A stretch of 64,000 nt of DNA from Micromonospora sp. NBC_01796. GTDB lineage: Bacteria > Actinomycetota > Actinomycetes > Mycobacteriales > Micromonosporaceae. Position 1 is the first letter of the stretch, and every line of letters starts with the position of its first letter. A program made the position numbers and the translations under genes. The notes below the pieces were generated by a model. That model saw only the letters and a program-made list of their open reading frames with translations, did not search any database and was not told where the DNA came from. Below, piece by piece: positions 7,932 to 18,376 of this stretch. Where the stretch lies: NCBI RefSeq assembly GCF_035917455.1, contig NZ_CP109078.1, positions 6,246,001-6,310,000 on the forward strand, read 5' to 3'.

Positions 7932-9185
7932 GTGACGATCGCTGATCAGGGCGTCGGTCGTACCCGGGACGGGATGCGGCACTTCCGGTTCCTGGTGGTG
8001 GGCAACGCCGTCTCCGCGTACGGCAGCTACCTGGACATGGTGGCGCTCAACCTGTTCGCGTACTCGCTGACCGGCAGCGCGTTGCAGACCGGGCTGCTCA
8101 TGGCGCTGCGCCTCGCCACGAGCTTCCTCACCGGGTTCGGCGCGGGCAGCCTCGTCTCCCGGCTCGACCGCAAGCAGATCATGGTGACGTCCGACGTCAC
8201 CCAGGCACTCGCGCTCGTCGTCCTGGTGCTCGCGCCGGCCGCCACCCAGGCCGGGCTGCTCTACCTCGTCGCCGTGGTCACCGGTGCCGGCGCCACCCTC
8301 ACCAACGTCGCGCTGCGCAGCAGCATCCCCGAGATCGTCGGCCAGGACCAGCGGGTACGCGCGAACGCGCTGCTCGCCACCGGCCGTTCCATCGCGATGG
8401 TGGCGGGATTCGCCTCGGCCGGCGTACTCATCTCCACGCTCGGGTACTCGGGCGCGTTCCTCATCGACGCCGGGGCTTTCCTCTTCTCGGCCGCGAACCT
8501 GGCCCGACTGCCGATCACCACCCGGGGCACCGGGACCCGATCCGGGCCGGGTCCGGCGGAGAAACCACCGGGGGTGCTCGCCGCACAGCTCGCCGCCCTG
8601 CGCTACCTGCGGCTCACCCCGATCCTGCTCGCCCTGATCAGCCTGCGGGCCATCGACGCGTTCGGGTCGGCGTCGCACAACGTCGGCCTTCCCGTGCTCT
8701 CCACCGCACTCGACCCGGAACATCCGGCCGCGTTCGTGTCGCAGTTCTGGGCCACCTGGGCGATCGGCAACATCCTCGCCCAGCGACTCGTCGCCCGCTG
8801 GTCGAGCCGTACCGGGCGGACCATCAACGAGCGTGCCTTCGCGCTCGGCGCCGCGCTCATGTCGGCCGCGTTCATCCTCACCTTCACCGCACCGCCGATG
8901 CCGCTGCTGATCGCGGTCGCCGCCATCGCCGGGGTCGCGGACGGCTTCACCGAGATCGCGTACACCACCCGGTTGCAGTCCGCCCCCGACGAGCAGCGCG
9001 GCTACGTCTTCGGCTTCTCCGCGATGGCGGAGAACCTCGGCTTCGGCGTCGGCATGGTGGCCTGCGCGTTCCTGCTGGAGCGACTCACCCCGCTGGGCGT
9101 GGTCGGCACGTTCCACGGGCTCGCGGTGCTGCTGGCCCTGGTCATGGTGGCCGCACTCTCGATCCGGCGGAGGCCGACAACATGA
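7932..9185 (+). CDS. MFS transporter, probable product exporter
   Basis: This is a 417-residue polytopic protein with about twelve hydrophobic segments and the cytoplasmic loop SRLDRKQIM after the second or third helix, typical of the MFS_3/enterobactin-exporter-like group. Its last codons overlap the megasynthase start (ATGA, 4 bp), so the two are translationally coupled. That makes export of, or self-resistance to, the cluster product the likely role. No clear Shine-Dalgarno precedes the GTG at 7932. The in-frame ATG at 7974 (MRHFRFLVVG) is an alternative start that still keeps all membrane segments. Confidence 0.85.
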   Translation: MTIADQGVGRTRDGMRHFRFLVVGNAVSAYGSYLDMVALNLFAYSLTGSALQTGLLMALRLATSFLTGFGAGSLVSRLDRKQIMVTSDVTQALALVVLVLAPAATQAGLLYLVAVVTGAGATLTNVALRSSIPEIVGQDQRVRANALLATGRSIAMVAGFASAGVLISTLGYSGAFLIDAGAFLFSAANLARLPITTRGTGTRSGPGPAEKPPGVLAAQLAALRYLRLTPILLALISLRAIDAFGSASHNVGLPVLSTALDPEHPAAFVSQFWATWAIGNILAQRLVARWSSRTGRTINERAFALGAALMSAAFILTFTAPPMPLLIAVAAIAGVADGFTEIAYTTRLQSAPDEQRGYVFGFSAMAENLGFGVGMVACAFLLERLTPLGVVGTFHGLAVLLALVMVAALSIRRRPTT

Positions 9186-12100
9186 GCGACGCCAGACACG
9201 GCAGCACCGACGACCGGCGGATAGCGATCATCGGCATGGCGTTCCGGTTGCCCGGCGCGGACACCCCCGAGGCCTACTGGCGCAACATCCGCGACGGCGT
9301 GACCAGCGTACGGAGGTTCGGCCCGGAGGAGCTGGCCGGCGCCGGAATTCCGGCGGAGGTACGCGAGTCACCCGACTTCGTCGCGGTCAGCGGGGTGCTC
9401 GACGACATCGACTCGTTCGACGCGGAGTTCTTCGGGATGAGCCCGCAGGAGGCGCGGACCGTCGACCCGCAGCATCGGCTGTTCCTGGAGACCTGCTACC
9501 ACGCGCTGGAGAACGGCGGGTACGCGGCGACCCGACCGGACGTACGGGTCGGGATCTTCGCGGGCGTCGGCTACCACCTGTACCCGCTCAACACGTACCT
9601 GCGCAACAACCTGGGCGAGGCCCGTTGGGAGGGCGACTTCGCCTCCGCGTTCCAGGTGGCGGTGGGCAACTTCAACGACTTCGCCGCGACCCGGGTGGCG
9701 TACCGCCTCGGGCTCACCGGCCCGGCGATCACGGTGCAGACCGGGTGCTCGACCTCGCTGGTCGCGGTGCACCTGGCCGGGCAGGCGCTGCTCGCCGGTG
9801 ACGCCGACCTGGCCCTGGCCGGGGCCTCGGCGGTGCACACCCCGCAGATCCTCGGCTACCGCCACGTCAAGGGCACGATCCTGTCCCGGTCCGGTCGGTG
9901 TCGCGCGTTCGACGCGTCGTCGGACGGCACCGTCGGCGGCAACGGGGTCGCGGCGGTGCTGCTCAAGCGGTACGACCGCGCGGTCGCCGACGGGGACACC
10001 ATCCACGCGGTGATCCTGGGCAGTGGCGTCAACAACGACGGCGCCTCGAAGCTGAGCTACCTCGCGCCGAGCGCGACCGGACAGCGGGGTGCCATCCTGC
10101 GCGCGTTCGACGTGGCCGGGGTCTCGCCCGACACCATCGGCTACCTGGAGACCCACGGCACCGGCACCTACAAGGGCGACCCGATCGAGTTCGACGGCAT
10201 GACCTCGGCGTACCGGCAACGCACCGACCGGACCGGGTACTGCGCGATCGGCTCGGCGAAACCCGCCATCGGGCACCTGGACGCCTGCGCCGGTTTGGCC
10301 GGTCTGCTCAAGACGGTGCTGGTACTCAAGCACGGGGAGGTCCCGCCGCTGGTCGGCTTCGAGCGGCCCAACCCGGCGCTGGACCTGGCCACCAGCCCGT
10401 TTTTCATCCCCACCGAGGCACAGCCGTGGCCCGACCTGCCCGGTCCCCGCCGGGCCGGGGTGACCTCGCTCGCGGTCGGGGGCACGAACGTCCACCTGAT
10501 TCTCGAAGCACCGCCACCCACGGTTGCGGCATCGTCCGGGCGGACGCGACACGTGGTGCCGGCCCGGCCGGATGCGGTCGAGCCGGTCCCGGTCCCGGTA
10601 CCGCTGCCGCTGTCCGCGGACCATCCGGGAAGCCTGCGTACGCTCGCCGGCCGGTTCCGGGACCACCTCCGGGCCGACCCCGGACTCGACCTGGACAACC
10701 TGGTCGCCACCGCCGCGATCGGCCGCCCGCACCTGCGGCACCGGCTCGTCGTGACCGGCCCGACCCCCACGGCGCTCGCCGACGCGCTGGACAGCTACCT
10801 CGCCGCCCCGGAGCAGCAGCGCGCGAACCGGGTCGCGACCGCGGGCCCGGTCCCGGCCGGGGGAGCCACACCCGTCTTCGTGTACGGCGGACAGGGCTCC
10901 CCGTACGCCGGTCCGGCCGGACCCCTCTACCATCGCTATCCGCAGTTCCGGGCGGTGCTCGACGAGTGCGAGGCGTACCAGCGCCGGACCGGTGGGCCGA
11001 CCCTGCTCACACCGTTGCTGGGCAACGCGGGCGTGGGTTCGGCCGACGGTCCGGTCTGGGAGACCGACGTGGCCCAGCCGGCGCTGTTCGCGTTCCAGAC
11101 CGCGCTGACCCGACTGTGGCGATCGTTCGGGGTGACACCGCACCTCGTCGCCGGCCACAGCGTCGGCGAGTACGCGGCCCTGGCGGCGGCCGGTGCACTG
11201 TCGATCGAGGACGGGCTGCGGCTCACCGGACTGCGCGGGCGGCTGATGCGGGAGTACACCGCACCGGGCGGGATGGTCGTGGTCTTCGCCGCCCGCCCGG
11301 CAGTCGACGAACTGCTCGCCGGCGACCGGCGGCTCGGCCTCGCCGCGATCAACGCGGCGGAGAACCATGTGGTCGCCGGGCCGGTCGAGGCGGTCGACGC
11401 GGCCTGCCGGCGGCTGGACGAGCGCGGGCTGCGCTGGCACCGGCTCGCCGTCAACCGCGCCTTCCACTCGGCCCTGCTCGACCCGATCCTCGCCCCGCTG
11501 GGCGAGGTGCTCACCACGATCCCGCTCGCACCCCTGGACACGCCGCTGGTCAGCGGCGTCGACGGGACCGTACTGCCGGTGGGGCACCGGGTGGGTCCGG
11601 CGTACCTGCTCCGGCAGACCCGGGACGCGGTCCGGTTCGACCTGGTCGCGGCGGCGCTCGCGGTGGCCGGTGACGGATCGGCCACCGGTCCGGTGCTGGA
11701 ACTCAGCCCACATTCGAGCCTGGTCGGGCTGCTCCGGCCGGCGCTGCCGGGGTCACCGGTGCTCGCCGCCCACCGTCGGGACGCCGGGCTCGACCAGCTT
11801 GTCGAGGCGGTCGCCCGGCTGCACGTACACGGGGTCGTCCTGGACTGGGACGCCCTGCTCGGCCCCGGCGCGGGACGCCGGGTGCCGCTGCCCGCCTATC
11901 CGTTCCAACGACGGGTCCACTGGACCGGACCGCCGCTGGCCCGTACCGACCCTGGAGGCGCGATGGTTGACGTTGACACCGGCCGAGACACCGGTACCGG
12001 CGTGGTCGCCGGGTCCACCGTCGGGGACCTGGGTCCGGTGGTCGACCGGGTACGCGAGGTCACCGCCCGGCACCTCGGCTGCGCCCCGGAAGACATCGAC

Positions 12101-15100
12101 GTCGACCGCCCGTTCTTCCAGATGGGCGCCGACTCCCTCGCGATGATCAACGCCCTGCGGGAGTTCGAGGGCGAGTTCGGCGTACGGCTGGCGATGCGGG
12201 AGCTGTTCGAGGAGGCGGACACCCCCGACAAGCTGTCCCGCCTGATCCTGTCCCGCCGCACGCCGGTGCTCCTTCCGGTCGCCGCCCCGGCGGCGGAATC
12301 CCCGCTCGTGCAGGCACCGGTCGTGGAGCCGCCGGTCGTGCGGGCGTCGGCCGCTGTGGTCGTACCCGAGGTGGCGCAACCGGCTCCGGCGCCACTGCCG
12401 CCGGCGGTGGCCGAGGTGCACGGGCCGAGGGTGACCGTGGCCCACGGCGCCGGCCAGGCCGGGGCGGTCTCCACCGACGGCCAGCGGGCCCACGTGGAGG
12501 ACCTGCGGCGCCGGTTCGTGGCGAAGACCCGGCGCTCGAAGGAGATCGCCCAGCACTACCGGGGTGTGCTGGCCGACAGCCGGGCCGTGGTCGGGTTCCG
12601 CAGCGCCACCAAGGAGATGCTGTACCCGATCGCCGGCCAGCGCGCGAAGGGCGCGTGGCTGGAGGACGTGGACGGCAACCGCTACCTCGACATCACCATG
12701 GGCTTCGGTGCGCTGCTCTTCGGTCACGAGCCGGACTTCGTCGCGGACGCGGTACGCGAACACCTGTCCCGCGGCATCCAGCTCGGCCCGCGCAGCGTCG
12801 ACACCGGCGAGGCGGCGGCCCTGCTCAGCGAGCTGACCGGGATGCAACGGGTGGCGTTCGCGAACTCGGGCACCGAGGCGAACTCCGCCGCGATCCGGCT
12901 CGCCCGGGCCGCCACCGGGCGGGACAGGATCGTCATGTTCCACGGGTCGTACCACGGCCACGCCGACAACGTGCTCGGCCGCTCGGTCGGCACCGGCGCG
13001 GACCGGACCACCGTCGCCGTCTCCACCGGGATCCCGGCCAGCGCCGTCGCGGACCTGGTCGTCCTCGACTACGGCACGCCGGATGCCCTGGAGACGATCG
13101 AGGCGCTCGGCGAACGGCTGGCCGCCGTCATCGTCGAGCCGGTGCAGAGCCGCCACCCCACGCTCCGACCGGCCGCGTTCCTGCACCGACTGCGCGAGAT
13201 CACCCACCGGTACGGCATCGTGCTGATGTTCGACGAGATGCTGACCGGGTTCCGGCCGCACCCGCGCGGCGCCCAGGGACTGTTCGGCGTGACCCCGGAC
13301 CTCGCCACGTACGGCAAACTGCTCGGCGGCGGCTTCCCGATCGGGGCGATCGCCGGCCGCGCGGACATCATGGACGGCATCGACGGCGGCTTCTGGCGGT
13401 ACGGCGACAACAGTCGCCCCGAGCGCGAGACGACGTTCTTCGGCGGCACCTACATCCAGCATCCGGTGTCCATGGTGGCCGCCCGTGCCGTACTGACCCG
13501 GCTGAAGGAGCAGAGCCCGCACCTGCAGCACGAGCTCAACGGCCGGACCAACCGCCTGGTCGGCACGCTGAACGCGTTCTTCGAGGAGGAGGAGTACCCG
13601 GTCCGCCTCGGCCACTTCGGCTCGCAGTTCCGTTTCGAGCACCGGGCCGACCTCGAACTGCTCTACCACCACCTCCTGCTCAAGGGCGTGTACGTCTGGG
13701 AGTGGCGAAACTTCTTCCTCTCCACCGAACACACCGACAACGACGTCGACACCGTCATCGACGCGGTGCAGCGCTCGCTCCGGGAGATGCGCGCGGCCGG
13801 TTTCCTCACCCGTCCACCGGCCGTTGCCGTACCCGCGTCCGCGCCGGTGCCGGCCGTGTCCACCCGACGCGTGCCGGCACCCGAACCGTCGATGCCGGCG
13901 GTAGAGCCTGTCGTACGGGCGGCCGAACCCGTGGCACGGGCGGCGCCGGATTTCAGCGTGTACTTCTTCGGGGACTACCCGCAGGATGGGGGAGCGGAGG
14001 ACGGGGACCGGGGCGACCCGTACGAGTCGATCATCGAGACCGCCCGGTTCGCGGACGAGCACGGGTTCCACGCCGTGTGGATACCCGAGCGGCACTTCCA
14101 CTCCTTCGGCGGGGTGTTCCCCAACCCGGTAGTGCTCGCCGCCGCGCTGGCACGGGAGACGAGCCGGATCCGGCTGCACGCGGGATCGGTGGTCCTGCCG
14201 CTGCACGACCCGATCCGGGTCGCCGAGGAGTGGTCCATGGTGGACCGGCTGTCCGGTGGGCGGGTCGGGATCGGGTGCGCGCCGGGCTGGCACGCGGGCG
14301 ACTTCGTCCTCGCCCCGGAGAACTTCGGACCGCACCGAGAGGTGATGTACAGCCACCTCGACCAGGTACGACGCCTCTGGCGGGGTGAGTCGGTGCGGCG
14401 CCGCTCGGGCACCGGCGAGACCATCGAGGTACGCACCCTGCCCCGCCCCGTACAGGCGGTGCCACCGATGTTCGTCGCGGTTGTCGGCAACCCGGAGTCG
14501 TACCGGCGCGCGGCCGAGCACGACCTCGGCATCGTCACGAACCTGATGAGCCAGTCGGTGGAGCAGTTGGCCGACAACATCGTGCGGTACCGCAAGACCC
14601 GCGCCGCACAGGGGCTCGACCCGCAGGGCGGCCGGGTGGTCGTGCTCGTGCACACCTACCTCGGCGAGGAGTCGCGGCGGGCCCGGTCCGAGGCGTACGC
14701 GCCGCTGCGGGCGTACATGCGCTCCTCCCTGTCGCTGTTCGGGCAGCTGACCAACAGCCTCGGCTTCCAGGTCGACCTCGACGGCGCCCGCGAGGAGGAC
14801 CTCGACTACGTGTTCCGGCGCGCCTACGACCGGTACTGCGAGTCCCGGGCGCTGATCGGCTCGCCGGAGGAGGGCGCGGGTCTGATCGACGCGCTCGCCG
14901 CCGCGGGCGTCGACGAGGTGGCCGCGCTGGTCGACTTCGGGGTACGGCCCGAACAGTTGCGGGCCGGGCTGCCGCAACTCGACCGCCTGCGCGCCCGCTA
15001 CCACGCAACCGATCGCGCCCGGCCCGCCCCCGCTCCCGTCACGGCGTCTGCGGCACCTGTCAATACGCCCGTGACAGCAGCCGTCAACGCGCCCGCGCCG

Positions 15101-18100
15101 GTCGGGGTAACGGGGTCGGCGTCGGTGAACGACCGGTTCACGCGGCCGGACCCGGAGGTCGGCCCGGACCGGTCGGGGCCGCTGTCGCGCGGTCAGTCGC
15201 GGATGTGGTTCCTCGAGCGGTTGAATCCGGGTCAGGGCGCCTACAACGAGCCGACGGCCGTACGCCTCGACGGGCGGCTGGACGTGCCGGCGCTGCACGC
15301 CGCACTCGTCCGGTTGGTGGCCCGGCACGGCGCACTGCGTACGGTGTTCCGCGAGCGGGACGGCGATCCCGTGCAGATCGTGCTCGGGCGGGGCACCGTG
15401 GATTTCGCGGTCGAGGAACACCCCGGCCGGGACGAGGACGAGGTCGTACGGTCGGCGCTGGCCGCCGAGAGCCGGCGCGCGTTCGACCTGGCCACCGGCC
15501 CGCTGTTCGTGAGCCGGCTGCTGCGCTGGTCGGACGAGCGACACGTGCTGGTCCTCTCGTTCCACCACATAGTGGTGGACGCGACCTCCGCGACCGTCCT
15601 GGCCCGGGACCTGTCCGCGCTGTACCGGTCGGAGCTGACCGGGCAGCCGGCCAACCTACCGGACGTGCCGGCGGACTGCCTGGACCTGGCCCGCCGGGAG
15701 GCAGCCGACGACGATCACACCCACGGCAACGGCTCGGACCTGGACCACTGGAGGGAGCGGCTGGCCGGGGACCTGCCGGTGCTGGACCTGCCGACGGACC
15801 GCCCGCGCCCGACCGTCCAGACCGGTAACGGAGGGTCGGTCCGGCGCAGGCTCGACCCGGAGCTGTCCGAGCGGCTGCGGCGGCTCGGCGCCGAACACCG
15901 GGCCACCCTGTTCATGACCATGCTGGCCGGGTACGCCGCCACGCTGCGCAGGTTCACCCGTACCGACGATCTGATCGTGGGTACGCCGGTGTCGGACCGG
16001 CCGGCCGGCGCCGAGCAGGTGGTCGGGTTCTTCCTCAACACGATCGCGCTGCGGCTGGACCTCTCCGGCGACCCGACCTTCGCCGACCTGCTCGGGCGCG
16101 TACGCGGGACCGCGCTGGACGGGTACGACCACGCGCACGTCCCGCTCGACGCGGTGGTACGCGCGGTGCGCCCGGTACGGGACACCGGCCGGAACCCGAT
16201 CTTCCAAACGATGATCGAGTTCGAGAACGACGACGCGTTCGGGTTCGACCTGCCCGGTGTGAGCGCCCGCACGCTGGAGCACCGGGCCGAGCGCGCGTTG
16301 GCCGACCTGAGCCTCTACGTGACCAACCACGCCGACGGGATCAACTGCCGGCTGGAGTACAACACCGACCTGTTCGATCGCGGCAGCGTGGAACGGTGGC
16401 TCGCGTACCTGGTCGCGACCCTGGAGTCGGCCGCCCGCGATTCCCGTACGCCGATCTCGGCGTTGGTCGGCGTCCTCGACGCGGACCGCGACAAGCTCAC
16501 CCGCTGGGGTACCGGCCGGCGCCGCGAACTGCCGCAGGGCTGCCTGCACGACGCGGTACGGCACTGGGCGCAGCGGACACCGCAGAGTGTCGCGGTGATC
16601 GGCGGCGGCAGCGTGCTGACGTACCGGCAGCTCGACGAGCGGGCCGCGGTGCTCGCGGACAGGTTGGCCCGCCTCGGTGTCGGAGCCGGCGAGATCGTGG
16701 CGCTGTGGCTGCCCCGGTCACCGGAGTTCATCGTGGCCACGCTCGCGGTGCTGCGTACGGGTGCGGCGTACCTGCCGATGGATCCGCTGCTCAACAACCG
16801 GCAGGTGCACTTCATGATCTCCGACAGCGGGGCCCGGGTGGTGCTGACCACCGAGGGCGACGAGCCACCGGACCTGCCCGACGGGGTCCGCCCGCTGTTC
16901 CTCGACGCCGGGGTCGACGGGTCCGCCGTGCCCGGCAGCCTGGCGCGGGTGGCGGACGACCCGGACGCGCCGTGTTACGTGATCTACACGTCGGGTTCGA
17001 CCGGCAGGCCGAAGGGCGCGGTCATCACCCACCGCAGCGTGCTGAACCTGTGCCGGTGGTACCACGACAAGCTGGAGCTGACCGCCGCCGACCGGAGTGC
17101 CGCCGTCTGCGGGCAGAGTTTCGACGCCTCCATGCTGGAGATCTGGCCGACGTTCATGGCCGGCGCCAGCCTGGCGATCGCCGACGACGGGGTACGCCTG
17201 GACTCGATGGCGCTCGCCCGCTGGATGCGTACCGCCGGGGTGACCGTGGCGATGCTGCCGACACCGATCGGGGAGGGGCTGCTCTCGCTGCCCGTCGCGG
17301 CCCAGCCACGCCTGCGCCACCTGGCCGTCGGCGGCCAGCAACTCCGGGTACGCCCGCACCCCGACCTGCCGTACGTGCTGCACAACATCTACGGGCCGAC
17401 CGAAACGACGGTTGTCGTGGTGGTGGACGTGGTGGCGGACGCGTCGAGGGCACCCGCCGGCCCGATCCCGATCGGCCGTCCCCTGGACAACATCCACGTC
17501 GAGGTACGCGACCAGTGGGACAACCTGGCACCGCTCGGTGCGGTGGGGGAGTTGCTCATCGGTGGCGCCGGGGTGGGGCGCGGGTACCTGAACCGGCCCG
17601 AGCTGACCGCGGAACGGTTCGTGGACGACCCGGGCGGCGGGCCCGGTGCCCGCTTCTACCGCACCGGCGACCTGGTCCGGTGGACCACCGACGGGGTGCT
17701 CGTTTTCCTCGGGCGGGCCGACGACCAGGTCAAGATCCGGGGTAACCGGGTCGAGCCGGGGGAGGCGTCGGCCGTACTGCGGGGGTTGGATCTGGTCGCC
17801 GACGGCATAGTGGTGGCCCGGCGGGACCACAACGGGGACGCGTACCTCGCCGGCTACGTGGTGCCCGCGCCGGGCGTACCGCACGACGGGATCGCCGACC
17901 GGCTGGTGGCGTCGATGGCCCGGGTGCTGCCCGATGTGCTGATCCCACGGGTGTGGGCACTGCTGCCGGTGCTGCCGCAGACCGGCAACAACAAGTTCGA
18001 CCGGGCGAGCCTGCCGGAGCCGACGATCCGTACCGGCATGCCCGACCCCACCCTGCCGGCCGCCGCACCTCCGCCGCCCCCGCCGGCCGCCGCGCCGCAG

Positions 18101-18376
18101 GTCGGCGACACCGAGCAGACGGTACGGGCACTCTGGGCCGCCGAACTCGACCGGGAACCCGAGCAGATCGAGGAGGAGTCCTCCTTCTTCACCCTCGGCG
18201 GGCACTCGATCAACGCCCTGCGCCTGCTCAACCGGGTACGCGAGACGACCGGCGTCGAGTATCCGGCACTGGAGTTCTTCCGTGCCCCGACCGTGGCCGC
18301 CATGGTCGAACGGCTGCGCCGGCAGTCCACACCCGACGGCTCGGCCCACCCCGGGCGGGTACGGGGCACGCTGTGA
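9182..18376 (+). CDS. Hybrid PKS-NRPS: KS-AT-ACP-aminotransferase-LLM-C-A-T
   Basis: The protein has 3064 residues, with GGAGG 8 bp before the ATG. The order is: KS (about 12-440; Cys189 in TGCSTSL, HGTGT, GHLDACAG); AT (about 565-905; Ser660 in GHSVGE, malonyl-type AFHS); ACP (Ser985 in GADSL); PLP glutamate-semialdehyde-type aminotransferase (about 1137-1540; Lys1379 in TYGKLLGGG); TIGR04020-like luciferase-family monooxygenase (about 1590-1940); C (about 2000-2430; HHIVVDA); A (about 2453-2945; TSGSTGRPKG, YGPTE, RTGD); T (Ser3009 in LGGHSI). By family logic the KS extends an acyl chain with malonate, the aminotransferase converts the beta-ketone to an amine, the monooxygenase hydroxylates the alpha carbon, and the NRPS module adds an amino acid. 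By-eye pocket residues D-A-L-M-A-G-I-V-V suggest a hydrophobic residue. No acyl-ligase or loading ACP is present, unlike microginin or iturin starters. Confidence 0.95.
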   Translation: MSDARHGSTDDRRIAIIGMAFRLPGADTPEAYWRNIRDGVTSVRRFGPEELAGAGIPAEVRESPDFVAVSGVLDDIDSFDAEFFGMSPQEARTVDPQHRLFLETCYHALENGGYAATRPDVRVGIFAGVGYHLYPLNTYLRNNLGEARWEGDFASAFQVAVGNFNDFAATRVAYRLGLTGPAITVQTGCSTSLVAVHLAGQALLAGDADLALAGASAVHTPQILGYRHVKGTILSRSGRCRAFDASSDGTVGGNGVAAVLLKRYDRAVADGDTIHAVILGSGVNNDGASKLSYLAPSATGQRGAILRAFDVAGVSPDTIGYLETHGTGTYKGDPIEFDGMTSAYRQRTDRTGYCAIGSAKPAIGHLDACAGLAGLLKTVLVLKHGEVPPLVGFERPNPALDLATSPFFIPTEAQPWPDLPGPRRAGVTSLAVGGTNVHLILEAPPPTVAASSGRTRHVVPARPDAVEPVPVPVPLPLSADHPGSLRTLAGRFRDHLRADPGLDLDNLVATAAIGRPHLRHRLVVTGPTPTALADALDSYLAAPEQQRANRVATAGPVPAGGATPVFVYGGQGSPYAGPAGPLYHRYPQFRAVLDECEAYQRRTGGPTLLTPLLGNAGVGSADGPVWETDVAQPALFAFQTALTRLWRSFGVTPHLVAGHSVGEYAALAAAGALSIEDGLRLTGLRGRLMREYTAPGGMVVVFAARPAVDELLAGDRRLGLAAINAAENHVVAGPVEAVDAACRRLDERGLRWHRLAVNRAFHSALLDPILAPLGEVLTTIPLAPLDTPLVSGVDGTVLPVGHRVGPAYLLRQTRDAVRFDLVAAALAVAGDGSATGPVLELSPHSSLVGLLRPALPGSPVLAAHRRDAGLDQLVEAVARLHVHGVVLDWDALLGPGAGRRVPLPAYPFQRRVHWTGPPLARTDPGGAMVDVDTGRDTGTGVVAGSTVGDLGPVVDRVREVTARHLGCAPEDIDVDRPFFQMGADSLAMINALREFEGEFGVRLAMRELFEEADTPDKLSRLILSRRTPVLLPVAAPAAESPLVQAPVVEPPVVRASAAVVVPEVAQPAPAPLPPAVAEVHGPRVTVAHGAGQAGAVSTDGQRAHVEDLRRRFVAKTRRSKEIAQHYRGVLADSRAVVGFRSATKEMLYPIAGQRAKGAWLEDVDGNRYLDITMGFGALLFGHEPDFVADAVREHLSRGIQLGPRSVDTGEAAALLSELTGMQRVAFANSGTEANSAAIRLARAATGRDRIVMFHGSYHGHADNVLGRSVGTGADRTTVAVSTGIPASAVADLVVLDYGTPDALETIEALGERLAAVIVEPVQSRHPTLRPAAFLHRLREITHRYGIVLMFDEMLTGFRPHPRGAQGLFGVTPDLATYGKLLGGGFPIGAIAGRADIMDGIDGGFWRYGDNSRPERETTFFGGTYIQHPVSMVAARAVLTRLKEQSPHLQHELNGRTNRLVGTLNAFFEEEEYPVRLGHFGSQFRFEHRADLELLYHHLLLKGVYVWEWRNFFLSTEHTDNDVDTVIDAVQRSLREMRAAGFLTRPPAVAVPASAPVPAVSTRRVPAPEPSMPAVEPVVRAAEPVARAAPDFSVYFFGDYPQDGGAEDGDRGDPYESIIETARFADEHGFHAVWIPERHFHSFGGVFPNPVVLAAALARETSRIRLHAGSVVLPLHDPIRVAEEWSMVDRLSGGRVGIGCAPGWHAGDFVLAPENFGPHREVMYSHLDQVRRLWRGESVRRRSGTGETIEVRTLPRPVQAVPPMFVAVVGNPESYRRAAEHDLGIVTNLMSQSVEQLADNIVRYRKTRAAQGLDPQGGRVVVLVHTYLGEESRRARSEAYAPLRAYMRSSLSLFGQLTNSLGFQVDLDGAREEDLDYVFRRAYDRYCESRALIGSPEEGAGLIDALAAAGVDEVAALVDFGVRPEQLRAGLPQLDRLRARYHATDRARPAPAPVTASAAPVNTPVTAAVNAPAPVGVTGSASVNDRFTRPDPEVGPDRSGPLSRGQSRMWFLERLNPGQGAYNEPTAVRLDGRLDVPALHAALVRLVARHGALRTVFRERDGDPVQIVLGRGTVDFAVEEHPGRDEDEVVRSALAAESRRAFDLATGPLFVSRLLRWSDERHVLVLSFHHIVVDATSATVLARDLSALYRSELTGQPANLPDVPADCLDLARREAADDDHTHGNGSDLDHWRERLAGDLPVLDLPTDRPRPTVQTGNGGSVRRRLDPELSERLRRLGAEHRATLFMTMLAGYAATLRRFTRTDDLIVGTPVSDRPAGAEQVVGFFLNTIALRLDLSGDPTFADLLGRVRGTALDGYDHAHVPLDAVVRAVRPVRDTGRNPIFQTMIEFENDDAFGFDLPGVSARTLEHRAERALADLSLYVTNHADGINCRLEYNTDLFDRGSVERWLAYLVATLESAARDSRTPISALVGVLDADRDKLTRWGTGRRRELPQGCLHDAVRHWAQRTPQSVAVIGGGSVLTYRQLDERAAVLADRLARLGVGAGEIVALWLPRSPEFIVATLAVLRTGAAYLPMDPLLNNRQVHFMISDSGARVVLTTEGDEPPDLPDGVRPLFLDAGVDGSAVPGSLARVADDPDAPCYVIYTSGSTGRPKGAVITHRSVLNLCRWYHDKLELTAADRSAAVCGQSFDASMLEIWPTFMAGASLAIADDGVRLDSMALARWMRTAGVTVAMLPTPIGEGLLSLPVAAQPRLRHLAVGGQQLRVRPHPDLPYVLHNIYGPTETTVVVVVDVVADASRAPAGPIPIGRPLDNIHVEVRDQWDNLAPLGAVGELLIGGAGVGRGYLNRPELTAERFVDDPGGGPGARFYRTGDLVRWTTDGVLVFLGRADDQVKIRGNRVEPGEASAVLRGLDLVADGIVVARRDHNGDAYLAGYVVPAPGVPHDGIADRLVASMARVLPDVLIPRVWALLPVLPQTGNNKFDRASLPEPTIRTGMPDPTLPAAAPPPPPPAAAPQVGDTEQTVRALWAAELDREPEQIEEESSFFTLGGHSINALRLLNRVRETTGVEYPALEFFRAPTVAAMVERLRRQSTPDGSAHPGRVRGTL

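Noticed and set aside
9368-15568. Very long minus-strand frames opposite the megasynthase
   Set aside because: These are codon-shadow frames. They lack domain motifs, and the plus strand encodes a full PKS-NRPS.
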